In this document: one piece after another, positions 10,301-17,208 of the stretch | Numbering within the stretch: position 1 is the stretch's first letter | Layout of the letters: every line of letters starts with the position of its first letter | From: Solidesulfovibrio aerotolerans | GTDB lineage: Bacteria > Desulfobacterota > Desulfovibrionia > Desulfovibrionales > Desulfovibrionaceae | Direction: 5' to 3' | Length of the DNA: 64,000 nucleotides | NCBI RefSeq assembly: GCF_009856865.1 | Contig: NZ_WVUD01000016.1 | Location: forward strand, 22,276 to 86,275 | Notes under the pieces: model-generated | What the model was told of the DNA's origin: nothing | The model's input: the letters and a program-made list of their open reading frames with translations, nothing else | Databases searched by the model: none | Position numbers and translations under genes: made by a program

Positions 10301-10579
10301 GAGGCCGCCCTGGCCGCCCTTGGCGACAAACGCTTCGACGTCATCCTCATGGACGTGGAAATGCCCGGCATGGACGGCTACCAGACCACCCGGGCCGTGC
10401 GCCAGCTCGAACAGGAAACGGGCCGCCCCCGCACGCCCATCGTGGCGCTGACAGCCCACGCCTTTGAAGAACACCGGCAGCGCAGCCTCGATGCCGGCTG
10501 CGACGACTTCCAGGTCAAACCCATCCCCAAAGCCCGCCTCGTCAGCACCCTGGAAACCTGGCTGGCCCTGCGCCCCTAA
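7304..10579 (+). CDS. Hybrid sensor histidine kinase with periplasmic SBP_bac_3 domain and three PAS domains
   Basis: 1091 residues. A signal segment (about 20-43) is followed by a type-3 solute-binding domain (about 55-270: 'DYPPYIF', 'GILVDAWKLW', 'DIIDTLF', 'FTVGVKRGDSA') of the BvgS/EvgS kind, which binds amino acids or similar ligands. A membrane helix lies at about 286-305. Three PAS domains follow (about 326-446, 453-576, 583-698), with PAC tails 'GNDITDRKR', 'GTHTDITRRKR' and 'LMDISERKA'. HisKA 'MSHEIRTPMN' carries His729. The ATPase has 'NLLGNALKF', 'DTGIGI' and 'GVGLGL'. The C-terminal receiver has Asp1017. ATG 7304 is preferred over TTG 7298. No response regulator gene is adjacent; the next gene, bioB, is convergent. 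Confidence 0.96.
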   Translation: MTFPLPRPAATPRTLRQRLQTLSRIVCVLLLVSTAPPSPARGESQPDARQPSSPKAITVVMDKDYPPYIFMASDGSAQGILVDAWKLWEEKTGVPVLLRPMDWNAAQQYLLDGKADIIDTLFRNADREKLYSFSQPYATIEVPVFVHNDLSGIHDLETLRGFTVGVKRGDSAVDYLSGRGILPLVAFDGYENIVRAARDGDVKVFCIDKPPALYYLYKYGLENEFRLAFTLYQGEFHRAVRKGNEALLKLVEDGFSRITPVQYDDIDKKWRGSTLFQSNTMRYSLWALVLVVSIAAILVAFNAMLRRTVRRQSSKLNQLLTAVGQSEERYRELVQSAASIILRLDIAGRVAFCNAFGLQFFGFFLEETLDKELGLLIDPPQTADPPWPAILAGLADAPEGVVSMTREQLRRNGESVWIAWAVRSLRDASGTAVEILCIGNDITDRKRTEEALRASEARYALVVRGANDGIWDWDLRTNIVYYSPRYLEILGYAPDEIQQLLDEWTKRIHPDDAETVIRANKRCADGEVDNFAVEYRMRHKDGAYRWIHGRGASLKDERGIVIRMAGTHTDITRRKRDEEALRESQDQLSKIFRFTPVGLAVTTRRDGRILDLNETCARMLGHVKADVMGRTTAEVGLWHSPQERETLLAEMARNGSILGKELELRHNNGTSVVVLYSAVPNHSYGEPCILSVLMDISERKAMEQALRRSRDAAETANKAKSEFLSTMSHEIRTPMNTILGMVDVLAATPLTTEQAHAIKAIELAGGNLLSLLNDILDLSQIEAGGVIMEEKICDPLEMANQLLDMMRPDAARKQLDLHLEIHGTLPPRLLCCPDRIRQILVNLLGNALKFTPKGEIVLEIGREEEPDGPRFRLAVRDTGIGIPLDKQALIFDRFTQANAAANRQYGGVGLGLAICKKLAEMMGGRIRVTSREGHGSTFTLTLPLRPASIPEADHVQPNPRHGKSQPANVLLVEDSPTNAEVMRLMLEGTPFEITWAPSGEAALAALGDKRFDVILMDVEMPGMDGYQTTRAVRQLEQETGRPRTPIVALTAHAFEEHRQRSLDAGCDDFQVKPIPKARLVSTLETWLALRP

Positions 10580-10625
10580 ACGGTGCCGCGCTACGCTGTA
10601 CGGCGAGGTGAAGAGAAGAGAATCG

Positions 10626-10680
10626 GGGCTTTGCCCCGAACCCCACCGGGGGGATGATCCCCCCGGACCCCTGCGCCTCT
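10626..10680. repeat. Dispersed palindromic repeat copy A1 between convergent genes
   Basis: A short hairpin (GGGGCTTTGCCCC, from 10625) is followed by the C/G palindrome at 10646-10666: 8-10 bp arms of CC plus six G, around ATGAT. The same palindrome recurs at 19144, 50642 and 55801. It lies between the stop of the kinase and the stop of bioB, where a bidirectional terminator would be expected. Confidence 0.7.
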
Positions 10681-11679
10681 TTAGACCCCGACGAAACCGA
10701 GCTGCTGCAACCCGGCCTTGTCCTGCTCCAGGGAAGCACCACCCGTGGTCAGGTAATCGCCGACCATAAGCCCGTCGGCACCGCAGGCCAGGGGGGCCAG
10801 ATTGGCCGTGGTTGGCCCAAAGACCGTGGGCCGGCCGCCGCAGATGCGGATGTGGCGATCAGGCAAAAGCAGGCGCAACAGGATGACGATGCGGCGGGCG
10901 TCGTCCCGGGACAGGACGGGCTGCTCCGCCAGCGGCGTGCCGGGAATGGGAGAGAGGAAGTTGACCGGAACGGAAAAGACGGCCGCGTCAAGCAGCGTCA
11001 GGGCCAGATCGGCCCGGTCGGCCCAGGATTCGCCCAGGCCGAAAAGCCCGCCGGAACAGGTGGGGATGCCAAGGCTGCGACACGTGCGCAGCACCTCGAG
11101 GTTGTCCTCGAAGGTGCGGGTGGTGCAGATATTTGGATAATGGGCGCGCGACGTTTCGAGATTGTGATGGTAGGCGGCAAGGCCGGCAGCTTTGAGCCGG
11201 GCCAGGGCGTCGCGGGGGAGTACGCCAAGCGACGCGTCGGCAGCCATGCCGGTGGCGGCGATGGCGGCCAGGGCCGTGGCCGCCTGGGCCAGTTCCGCCT
11301 CGGGCAGGGCCTTGCCTGAAGCCACCAGGCCAAAGCGGGCCACGCCGGCGGCCTGCATGACGGCGGCAGCCTGGGCGATGCGGGTCGGTGCCAGGAAGGC
11401 ATGCTGCGGCGAGGTGGTTTGGAAATGGCCGGACTGGGCGCAAAAAGCGCAATTTTCGCCGCAGCGCCCGGATTTGGCGCTGATGATGGCGCACAGCGAG
11501 ACGGCGTCACCGACCCGGGCTAAGCGCACGGCCGCAGCGGCCCGGCCCAGGGCGTCGAGGTCGGCACCGGCTATCCGGGGCAGTTCGTCCAGCAGGCGGT
11601 CGCGCTCGCCAGCAGCGAGAAAACCCCCGGCAAGCAGGGGGCGGACCAGGGCATCGGCAAAGGTGGAAAAAAGCGGCAT
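10681..11679 (-). CDS. bioB: Biotin synthase
   Basis: 332 residues. This radical SAM enzyme inserts sulfur into dethiobiotin. The CX3CX2C triad that binds the [4Fe-4S] cluster is Cys73, Cys77 and Cys80 ('CGENCAFC'). Other BioB signatures are 'CAIISAKSGRCGENC', 'YHHNLETSRAHYP' and 'CSGGLFGLGE'. An Arg in 'RICGGRP' fits the ligand of the auxiliary [2Fe-2S] cluster. ATG 11679 was chosen because GAGGA lies six bases upstream; an upstream in-frame ATG at 11697 lacks a site. No other bio genes are adjacent. Confidence 0.96.
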   Translation of the reverse strand: MPLFSTFADALVRPLLAGGFLAAGERDRLLDELPRIAGADLDALGRAAAAVRLARVGDAVSLCAIISAKSGRCGENCAFCAQSGHFQTTSPQHAFLAPTRIAQAAAVMQAAGVARFGLVASGKALPEAELAQAATALAAIAATGMAADASLGVLPRDALARLKAAGLAAYHHNLETSRAHYPNICTTRTFEDNLEVLRTCRSLGIPTCSGGLFGLGESWADRADLALTLLDAAVFSVPVNFLSPIPGTPLAEQPVLSRDDARRIVILLRLLLPDRHIRICGGRPTVFGPTTANLAPLACGADGLMVGDYLTTGGASLEQDKAGLQQLGFVGV

Positions 11680-11805
11680 AGGGCGTCCTCGGAGCACGGC
11701 ATAGCCCTGGCGCAGCGTTTGGGCAAGGGCGAAGGTGTTGCCCCGGGGCAGCAGCTGTCTTGCTTTTTTTCGCTATTTCACACAGTAATTCCAAATAAGG
11801 CTCGC

Positions 11806-11824
11806 GGTCGCCTGGGCTGCGACC
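11806..11824. promoter_or_regulatory. Small dyad in the divergent bioB / exported-protein intergenic region
   Basis: GGTCGC at 11806-11811 pairs with GCGACC at 11819-11824 across a 7-base loop. It sits in the roughly 200-base region from which bioB (minus) and the gene at 11879 (plus) diverge. It could be an operator or just an RNA hairpin in a leader. No BirA-type site was recognised. Confidence 0.25.
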
Positions 11825-11878
11825 GAAGGAGACGCACCGCGCGTCATACGCACCTGGACTGAGAAAGGAGGTTTCCCC

Positions 11879-12253
11879 GTGAAACGAAAATCCCTGCGGT
11901 TTCTGTTGGGCTGGCTGACGCTGGCGTTGCTTGTGGCTGTACCGGCTGTGGCGGCGGACTACGAGGTGCCGGTGGTGACCGGCGAGAACTGGACCCAATC
12001 CACGCCCCGGGAGCGCAAGGCGTTTCTGATCGGCGCGGCCACCATCATCGAATTGGAGCAGGAAGTGCAAGGGGCCACGCCGCCCCCAAAGACCACCATT
12101 GGTGTTTGGAGCAAGGGCTTAAGCGCCTACAACTTTGACGAGATGACTGCGGCCATAGACGCGTGGTACGCAGCGAACCCGGACAAGCTCGCCCGCCCGG
12201 TGGTGGAAGTCATGTGGTATGAACTGGCCAAGCCCAAGGCCGGCAAGTCCTAG
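11879..12253 (+). CDS. Small exported protein of unknown function
   Basis: 124 residues starting at GTG 11879, chosen because a near-perfect AAAGGAGG lies 8-10 bases upstream. A clear signal peptide (Lys/Arg start, hydrophobic core, 'AVAA' near residue 26) leaves a mature domain of about 97 residues. That domain includes 'RKAFLIGAATIIELEQE', 'VWSKGL' and 'IDAWYAANPDKLARPVVEVMW'. The conserved look of the mature domain suggests a real periplasmic family, but I do not recognise it. It is followed after 13 bases by a small lipoprotein gene and probably shares its transcript. Confidence 0.75.
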   Translation: MKRKSLRFLLGWLTLALLVAVPAVAADYEVPVVTGENWTQSTPRERKAFLIGAATIIELEQEVQGATPPPKTTIGVWSKGLSAYNFDEMTAAIDAWYAANPDKLARPVVEVMWYELAKPKAGKS

Positions 12254-12266
12254 GCCAAGGAGAACA

Positions 12267-12506
12267 ATGATGAAACGACTGTCTGTCGCGGTGGCGGCCC
12301 TGGCCCTGATCGGCAGCCTCGGCTGCACCAATATGAGCAAAACCCAGCAGGGGGCGCTGTCTGGCGCTGCTCTCGGAGCCGGAGCCGGCGCGGCCATCGG
12401 CGCGCTGTCCGGCGGCAATGCCGGCATCGGTGCCGGCATCGGCGGGGCGCTTGGCGGCATGGCCGGCGCGCTGATCGGCAATTCCCAGGAAAAACGCGGC
12501 TACTAG
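12267..12506 (+). CDS. Small lipoprotein with glycine-zipper repeat
   Basis: 79 residues. The lipobox 'IGSLGC' puts the lipidated Cys near residue 20. The rest is a glycine/alanine zipper ('GAALGAGAGAAIGALSGG', 'GAGIGGALGGMAGALIG') of the kind found in SlyB/YMGG-like envelope proteins, which insert helices in the outer membrane. AAGGAGA lies just upstream of ATG 12267. A second ATG directly follows (12270). It is the last gene before the terminator at 12636. Confidence 0.85.
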   Translation: MMKRLSVAVAALALIGSLGCTNMSKTQQGALSGAALGAGAGAAIGALSGGNAGIGAGIGGALGGMAGALIGNSQEKRGY

Positions 12507-12635
12507 CCTCGCGTTCAGAAAACGCCCGCATCTTTATGAAGTAACCATAAACTGTAACCATTGGTATTATTCTCAAAAAGCATCCGTGCGTTTTGAGAAC
12601 GCCCCACGAGCCGGCCGGCCTTCCGGCCGGCGTCC

Positions 12636-12665
12636 AGCCGGCGACTTCGGTCGCCGGCTTTTTTA
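12636..12665 (+). terminator. Rho-independent terminator with TTCG tetraloop
   Basis: A 10-bp perfect stem (12636-12645 with 12650-12659) closed by TTCG is followed by six T. It ends the transcript of the two small envelope-protein genes and insulates the downstream cytochrome promoter region. Confidence 0.9.
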
Positions 12666-12672
12666 TGGCGTA

Positions 12673-12715
12673 CACTTGTGCACATGCTTAAGCACTTGTA
12701 CAAAAACTTACGCAC
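12673..12715 (+). promoter_or_regulatory. Direct repeats, candidate activator sites for the cytochrome operon
   Basis: CACTTGTGCA at 12673-12682 and CACTTGTACA at 12693-12702 are spaced exactly 20 bp apart (two helical turns). A weaker match (ACTTACGCAC) lies at 12706-12715. Between them is the palindrome GCTTAAGC. They lie about 105-135 bp upstream of the sigma-54-type promoter, the usual place for enhancer-binding-protein sites. Which protein binds is not known. Confidence 0.5.
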
Positions 12716-12806
12716 CTGCCCTGCCGCCATTCTTTTTCCCCGCTGACAGTAAAAATAATTCCCAATGATTTCATGATGTGCTATGGTTTTCCCAAAGTTC
12801 TCCGTC

Positions 12807-12822
12807 TGGCACGGTCCCTGCT
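12807..12822 (+). promoter_or_regulatory. Sigma-54 (-24/-12) promoter for the octaheme cytochrome operon
   Basis: TGGCACGGTCCCTGCT matches the RpoN consensus TGGCAC-N5-TTGCW at every invariant position: GG, ten bases, then GC. It lies about 87 bases before the ATG of the octaheme cytochrome gene, so the leader would be about 75 bases. Expression would need an enhancer-binding protein of the type encoded at 41604. Confidence 0.7.
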
Positions 12823-12908
12823 GTTCATCACGAAACCAGGGCGCGCTGTTGCGTGCTGGCTGCGCGTCCGCCCAGCCCGCCGCTGGCGGGCCGAAACGAG
12901 GAGGGAAC

Positions 12909-14579
12909 ATGCGACAGTGCAAGCGACCATGGCATTTAGCCGGCGCTCTGGCCATCGTGGCCGCATTGCTCTATGCCGCCGCGCCAGGGCTGCTCAGCGC
13001 GGCCGGGGTGGAAAAAGAGGCCGAGAAGGCTCCGGGACGCCAGTTGGCCCGAAGCGCCACCCAGGCACCGGGAGCCCGCTGGACCACGGCTGATCATTCC
13101 AAATTCGAGGCGCTGCAAAAAGAGTTCACCAAGCCCGAAGAGGTGACGGCCGCCTGCCTGTCCTGCCACCAGATGGCGGCGGACCAGATCCAGCATTCCA
13201 TCCACTGGACCTGGATCTGCCCGGACTGCGGCGACGGCAAGTCCATGGGCAAGTACGGCAAGACCATCAACAATTTCTGCATTGCCGTGCCCTCCAACGA
13301 GCCGCGCTGCACCTCGTGCCACATCGGCTACGGCTGGAAGGACAAGTCGTTTGATTTCACGGCCAAAAACCGCATCGACTGTCTGGCCTGCCACGACACC
13401 ACCCACACCTACGAAAAATTCCCCACCAAGGCCGGCTATCCGGTCACCGAGCCGACGCTGTTTCCCGAAGACGGCAAGACCTACCTGCCGCCCGACTACA
13501 AAAAGATCGTGGCCAAGGTGGGCCGGCCCGACCGGCTCAACTGCGGGGCCTGCCATTTCTACGGCGGCGGTGGCGACGGCGTGAAGCACGGCGACCTGGA
13601 CAGCTCCATGGGCATGCCCAAAAAGTCCCTCGACGTGCATATGGACGCCGACGGGCTCAACTTCGCCTGCCAACGCTGCCACACCACCAAGGAACACCAG
13701 ATCGCCGGACGGCTCTACACCTCGCCGGCCGCGCCCGAGCGCATCAGCCTCACCGAAGCCGATCTGGCTTCCAAGATCGCCTGCGAATCCTGCCACGGCC
13801 AAAAGCCCCACAAGACCGATGCCAAGGCCAACGACCACACCGACAAGGTGGCCTGCCAGTCCTGCCATATCCCGGAATTCGCCCGGGTGCTGCCCACCAA
13901 GATGTCCTGGGACTGGTCCACGGCCGGGAAAATGAACGCCGACGGCAAGCCGTTTAAGAAGGAAGGCCCCTACGGCAAGTCGGTCTACGACTCCAAGAAG
14001 GGCGATTTCGTCTGGGAAAAAAACGTCGAGCCGGCCTATTACTGGTTTAACGGGGCCATGAGCAACATGCTCGTCACCGACACCGTGGACCCGTCCAAGC
14101 GGCTCAGCGTCAACCATCCGGCCGGTTCGCCGGACGATCCCAAGTCGCGCATCATGCCGTTTAAGCGCCACACCGGCAAACAGCCCTTTGATCCGGTCAA
14201 TGCGACCATGGTCATCCCCCACCTGTTCGGTCCCAAGGATTCCGAGGCCTACTGGGCCAACTACGACTGGAAGCGGGCCGTCACCTCGGGCATGAAGTAT
14301 GTCGATCTGCCCTTTTCCGGCGAAGTCGGCTTTGTGGAGACCGAATACTTCTTCCCCATCACCCATATGGTCGCGCCCAAGGACAAGGTTGTGGCCTGCG
14401 ATCAGTGCCATGCCCGGGAAGGACGCTTAAAGGGCCTGCCCGGCGTCTATATCCCCGGCCGCGATGTCCATGCCGGCGTGACCATGGTCGGCTGGGGGGC
14501 CGTTATTGCCGCCCTGCTGGCCGTTATCGGGCACGGTGTCGGACGCATGATTTCCAGCGCAAGGAGGAAGGGACAATGA
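12909..14579 (+). CDS. Octaheme c-type cytochrome, tetrathionate reductase (OTR) family
   Basis: 556 residues. An N-terminal signal segment (about 10-30) is followed by exactly eight CXXCH heme motifs: CLSCH, CTSCH, CLACH, CGACH, CQRCH, CESCH, CQSCH and CDQCH. A further 'CPDC' pair lacks the His. The 'SMGKYGKTINNFC' stretch before the second motif is typical of the octaheme tetrathionate reductase family, which in other bacteria can reduce tetrathionate, nitrite or hydroxylamine in vitro. A C-terminal helix near residues 523-545 anchors it. ATG 12909 is preceded by GAGGAGGGA; an ATG at 12783 would start inside the promoter. It overlaps the cytochrome b gene by four bases. The in vivo substrate cannot be read from sequence. 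Confidence 0.93.
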   Translation: MRQCKRPWHLAGALAIVAALLYAAAPGLLSAAGVEKEAEKAPGRQLARSATQAPGARWTTADHSKFEALQKEFTKPEEVTAACLSCHQMAADQIQHSIHWTWICPDCGDGKSMGKYGKTINNFCIAVPSNEPRCTSCHIGYGWKDKSFDFTAKNRIDCLACHDTTHTYEKFPTKAGYPVTEPTLFPEDGKTYLPPDYKKIVAKVGRPDRLNCGACHFYGGGGDGVKHGDLDSSMGMPKKSLDVHMDADGLNFACQRCHTTKEHQIAGRLYTSPAAPERISLTEADLASKIACESCHGQKPHKTDAKANDHTDKVACQSCHIPEFARVLPTKMSWDWSTAGKMNADGKPFKKEGPYGKSVYDSKKGDFVWEKNVEPAYYWFNGAMSNMLVTDTVDPSKRLSVNHPAGSPDDPKSRIMPFKRHTGKQPFDPVNATMVIPHLFGPKDSEAYWANYDWKRAVTSGMKYVDLPFSGEVGFVETEYFFPITHMVAPKDKVVACDQCHAREGRLKGLPGVYIPGRDVHAGVTMVGWGAVIAALLAVIGHGVGRMISSARRKGQ

Positions 14580-15220
14580 GCGGCGACGCCAACGGCAAGT
14601 TCTATCTCTACACCCGCTACGAGCGCTTCTGGCACTGGCTGCAAGCGGCGCTGATCATCGCCCTGGCCGCAACCGGCTTTGAAGTGCATGGCACGTTTGC
14701 CCTTTTGGGCTACAAAAAAGCCGTGGCCGTCCATTCGGCTCTCGGCGTGGCCTGGCTTATTGCCTTTGCCTTCTTTGTCTTTTGGGTCGCCACCACTGGC
14801 GAATGGAAGCAGTACGTGCCGACAACCAAGAAGATGTTCGAGGTCATGCGCTTTTACGGCTACGGCATCTTCATCGGCCAGCCGCACCCCAGCCCCAAAA
14901 CGCCCGACGCCAAGCACAATCCGCTCCAGCGCCTGACCTATCTGGCCCTGGCCGCCGTGCTGCTGCCCTTTATGATGGCCACGGGCCTGCTCTACTACGC
15001 CTACAACGACTGGGCCGCCCTGGGTCTTGGCGGGTTGAGCCTTTCAGTGGTGGCCCTGGCCCATCTGATCGGCGCCTTCGCCATCCTGGCCTTCCTGGTG
15101 GTGCACGTCTATATGACCACCACCGGGCACACCCCCCTGGCCCATGTCAAAGCCATGTGCACGGGCTGGGAAGATGTCGCTACCGAGAAGCCCGAGGAAT
15201 GGGAGAAGCGCACGGCCTAG
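14576..15220 (+). CDS. Membrane cytochrome b (thiosulfate reductase / b561 type), partner of the octaheme cytochrome
   Basis: 214 residues with four membrane helices near 21-38, 47-73, 120-142 and 155-182. Histidines lie at helix ends (His20 in 'FWHWLQ', 'VHSALG', 'ALAHLIGA', 'VVHVYM'), as in diheme cytochromes b that oxidise quinol and pass electrons to periplasmic cytochromes. The start ATG overlaps the octaheme stop (ATGA) and follows AAGGAGGAAGGG. The pair therefore forms a two-subunit quinol:octaheme-cytochrome module, though electron flow direction is inferred. Confidence 0.9.
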   Translation: MSGDANGKFYLYTRYERFWHWLQAALIIALAATGFEVHGTFALLGYKKAVAVHSALGVAWLIAFAFFVFWVATTGEWKQYVPTTKKMFEVMRFYGYGIFIGQPHPSPKTPDAKHNPLQRLTYLALAAVLLPFMMATGLLYYAYNDWAALGLGGLSLSVVALAHLIGAFAILAFLVVHVYMTTTGHTPLAHVKAMCTGWEDVATEKPEEWEKRTA

Positions 15221-15260
15221 CCGCCGCTTTCAGAGGCCCAGGCCCCATAATCGAGAAACA

Positions 15261-15295
15261 ACGGGCGGGACGGCAAGGCTGTCCCGCCCGTTTCC
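15261..15295 (+). terminator. Rho-independent terminator of the cytochrome operon
   Basis: An 11-bp perfect stem (15261-15271 with 15281-15291) with a 9-base loop is followed by TTTCCTT. It lies 40 bases after the cytochrome b stop. Confidence 0.8.
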
Positions 15296-15383
15296 TTGTC
15301 CAACATCGGCCGGCGACGATAAAAAGCAGTTGGCCTTTGCCCCGGCCTGGGGTAGCAGCCCGGCCTAGCGGAGGAAGCTGCCC

Positions 15384-16541
15384 ATGAACGTTGATGTCGC
15401 CATCCTGGGAGCCGGGGCCTCGGGCCTGTGCTGCGCCATTGCCTGCGGCCGGCGCAAACGCTCCGTCCTAGTCATCGATCACGGCCGCAAGGCCGCACGC
15501 AAAGTGCTGGCCTCAGGCGGCGGCCGGGCCAATTGCACCAATATCGATATCAGTCCGGCCGACTACGTCTGCGCCAACCCGCATTTCGTCAAATCCGCCC
15601 TGGCCCGGCTTTCTTCCTGGGAATTCCTGGACTGGATTCACACCGGCGGCGTGGCCACCCGGGAAGAAGACAACGGCAAGCATTTTTGCGTTAACGGAGC
15701 GCTCAGTCTGGTGCGCTTTCTCACCGCCCAGGCCCAGGCCGTCGGGGCGCAGATGCGCCTGGGGGCCACCATCGCCGCCGCCCGCAAAGACGGCGACGTA
15801 TTTGTCATCGACACCGACGCCGGGCCGGTGCGGGCCGCCTCCCTGGTGCTGGCCCTCGGCGGCAAATCCTGGCCCGGCCTTGGGGCCACGGACTTTGGCT
15901 ACGCCCTGGCCCGCAGCTTTGGCCTGGGCATAACGCCGCTGCTGCCGGGCCTGACGCCACTCTTGGCCGGGCCGGATCTGGCGGATTTGTGCCGCGACTT
16001 GTCCGGCGTGTCCCTGCCGGTGCGCTTAAGCGGCCCTTGCGAGGCCGCCGGCAGCCTGCTGTTCACCCACAAGGGCGTCTCCGGCCCGGCAGTACTCGAC
16101 GCGTCCCTTTTCTGGCGGCAAGGCCCGCTGGCCATCGACTTCCTGCCCGGCATCGACCTCGAAGCGCTCCTGGCCGAAACCCCGCGCCTGGAAATCAAAA
16201 ACGCCCTGGCCCGGGTGCTGCCCAAACGCTTGGCCAGTGCGGTCAGCGACAAACTGGGCCTGACCGGGCCGGTGGCCGGCCTCTCCCCCAAAGCCCGGCA
16301 GGAACTGGCCAAAAGACTCGCCGCCTTCCCCTTCACCCCGGCCAAGGCCGAAGGCTTCGCCAAAGCCGAAGTGACCATCGGCGGCGTGGCTACGGCGAGC
16401 GTCTCGTCCAAAACCATGGAAGTGGCCAGCGTCCCCGGCCTCTATGTGGTGGGCGAACTGCTCGACGTGACCGGACGCCTGGGCGGCTATAACCTGCACT
16501 GGGCCTACGCCTCCGGCTTCGCCGCCGGGGAGTATGCGTAA
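15384..16541 (+). CDS. HI0933/BaiN-family flavoprotein (NAD(P)/FAD-dependent oxidoreductase)
   Basis: 385 residues. The N-terminal FAD-binding Rossmann motif is 'AILGAGASGL' (about 6-15). The family signature 'KVLASGGGRANCTN' follows near 40-53. 'GGKSWPGLGATDFGYALA' and the C-terminal 'VGELLDVTGRLGGYNLHWAYASG' are diagnostic of the HI0933/YhiN flavoproteins. BaiN of this family acts in bile acid metabolism in gut bacteria, but most members have no known substrate. GGAGGAAG lies upstream of ATG 15384. It is probably a single-gene unit, since a terminator precedes it and repeats follow. Confidence 0.9.
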   Translation: MNVDVAILGAGASGLCCAIACGRRKRSVLVIDHGRKAARKVLASGGGRANCTNIDISPADYVCANPHFVKSALARLSSWEFLDWIHTGGVATREEDNGKHFCVNGALSLVRFLTAQAQAVGAQMRLGATIAAARKDGDVFVIDTDAGPVRAASLVLALGGKSWPGLGATDFGYALARSFGLGITPLLPGLTPLLAGPDLADLCRDLSGVSLPVRLSGPCEAAGSLLFTHKGVSGPAVLDASLFWRQGPLAIDFLPGIDLEALLAETPRLEIKNALARVLPKRLASAVSDKLGLTGPVAGLSPKARQELAKRLAAFPFTPAKAEGFAKAEVTIGGVATASVSSKTMEVASVPGLYVVGELLDVTGRLGGYNLHWAYASGFAAGEYA

Positions 16542-16593
16542 GGGTAAGGGCGGGAGAAAGAGAGAGGGGGAGAGGGAGACGAAGACGAAAGGC

Positions 16594-16745
16594 ATGCCTC
16601 CGGCGGCCAAAGGGCTGAGCCCTTTGGAATCCCACCTGAAGGCAAGGGGTTCAGGGGGAACGGCGTTGCCGTGACGGTGGTCCGGGGATCACCCCCCCCG
16701 GACCACCTGAAATGGGGAAAGTATTTCAAGGGGTTGTTGTCGCTG
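16594..16745. repeat. Composite dispersed repeat copy B1
   Basis: It begins with the box GCCTCCGGCGGCC (16596). Then come a CCAAAGGG/CCCTTTGG hairpin, an ACGGC-GTT-GCCGT hairpin and a GGGAAAGTATTTCAAGGGG tail. The first 90 bases match the copy at 18961 closely, including the same two hairpins. The tail resembles the one at 38375-38415. A polypurine tract lies just before it. Nothing here looks coding. Confidence 0.75.
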
Positions 16746-16866
16746 GATGACAAGCTGGTCGGGTGTGGGCCGGGACAGCCGAAAGACAAAAAGAGACTGC
16801 GGCGGCGCGGGCCTCTTTTAAAGACAAAGACACCGCACAGCCAAAAAGTCGTCGCCCGAACGCAGG

Positions 16867-16897
16867 ACCGGCCGGGGGGCATAACCTCCCGGCCGGT
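16867..16897 (-). terminator. Hairpin directly after the 38-residue membrane protein gene
   Basis: Arms at 16867-16876 and 16888-16897 are perfectly complementary (ACCGGCCGGG and its complement). The hairpin starts five bases after the minus-strand stop at 16902. There is no T-run, so termination strength is uncertain. Confidence 0.5.
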
Positions 16898-16901
16898 GAT
16901 G

Positions 16902-17018
16902 TTACTCGTTAAACAGACGTTGGGCCTCGGCTTCGGAGACCCGCTCCCACGCAAACGGAAAAATCATCATGATGGCCGCAAAAAAGACCAATGCGGCCGC
17001 AACCAGCCCATCCTTCAT
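16902..17018 (-). CDS. 38-residue single-span membrane protein
   Basis: A short Met-Lys-Asp start leads into one hydrophobic helix (about residues 4-22), then a charged tail with 'SEAEAQRLF'. Support for a real gene comes from GGGGGA seven bases upstream of ATG 17018, a hairpin directly after the stop, and a clean membrane-protein profile in an otherwise non-coding 670-base gap. The gene is divergent from the AhpF-like reductase at 17209. Function unknown. Confidence 0.55.
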   Translation of the reverse strand: MKDGLVAAALVFFAAIMMIFPFAWERVSEAEAQRLFNE

Positions 17019-17208
17019 GGCCTCATCCCCCGTGTCGTATCCCGGTCCCCCCGGACCGGATTCCCTGGTTCCCTGAACCTCGTTGTATTCTTTTTTGTGC
17101 GGCCCGCAAGAGAAACCAGCGCCCTGCCCTGCAATTGTTTGCCTAACGGTACGGCTTGGGCTACACAATGGAGCAAGACCAACAAAGAACGACCCAAGGA
17201 GCGGCGAC

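Noticed and set aside
10654..11319. Open frame on the plus strand opposite bioB
   Set aside because: Shadow of biotin synthase, which has all family motifs on the minus strand.
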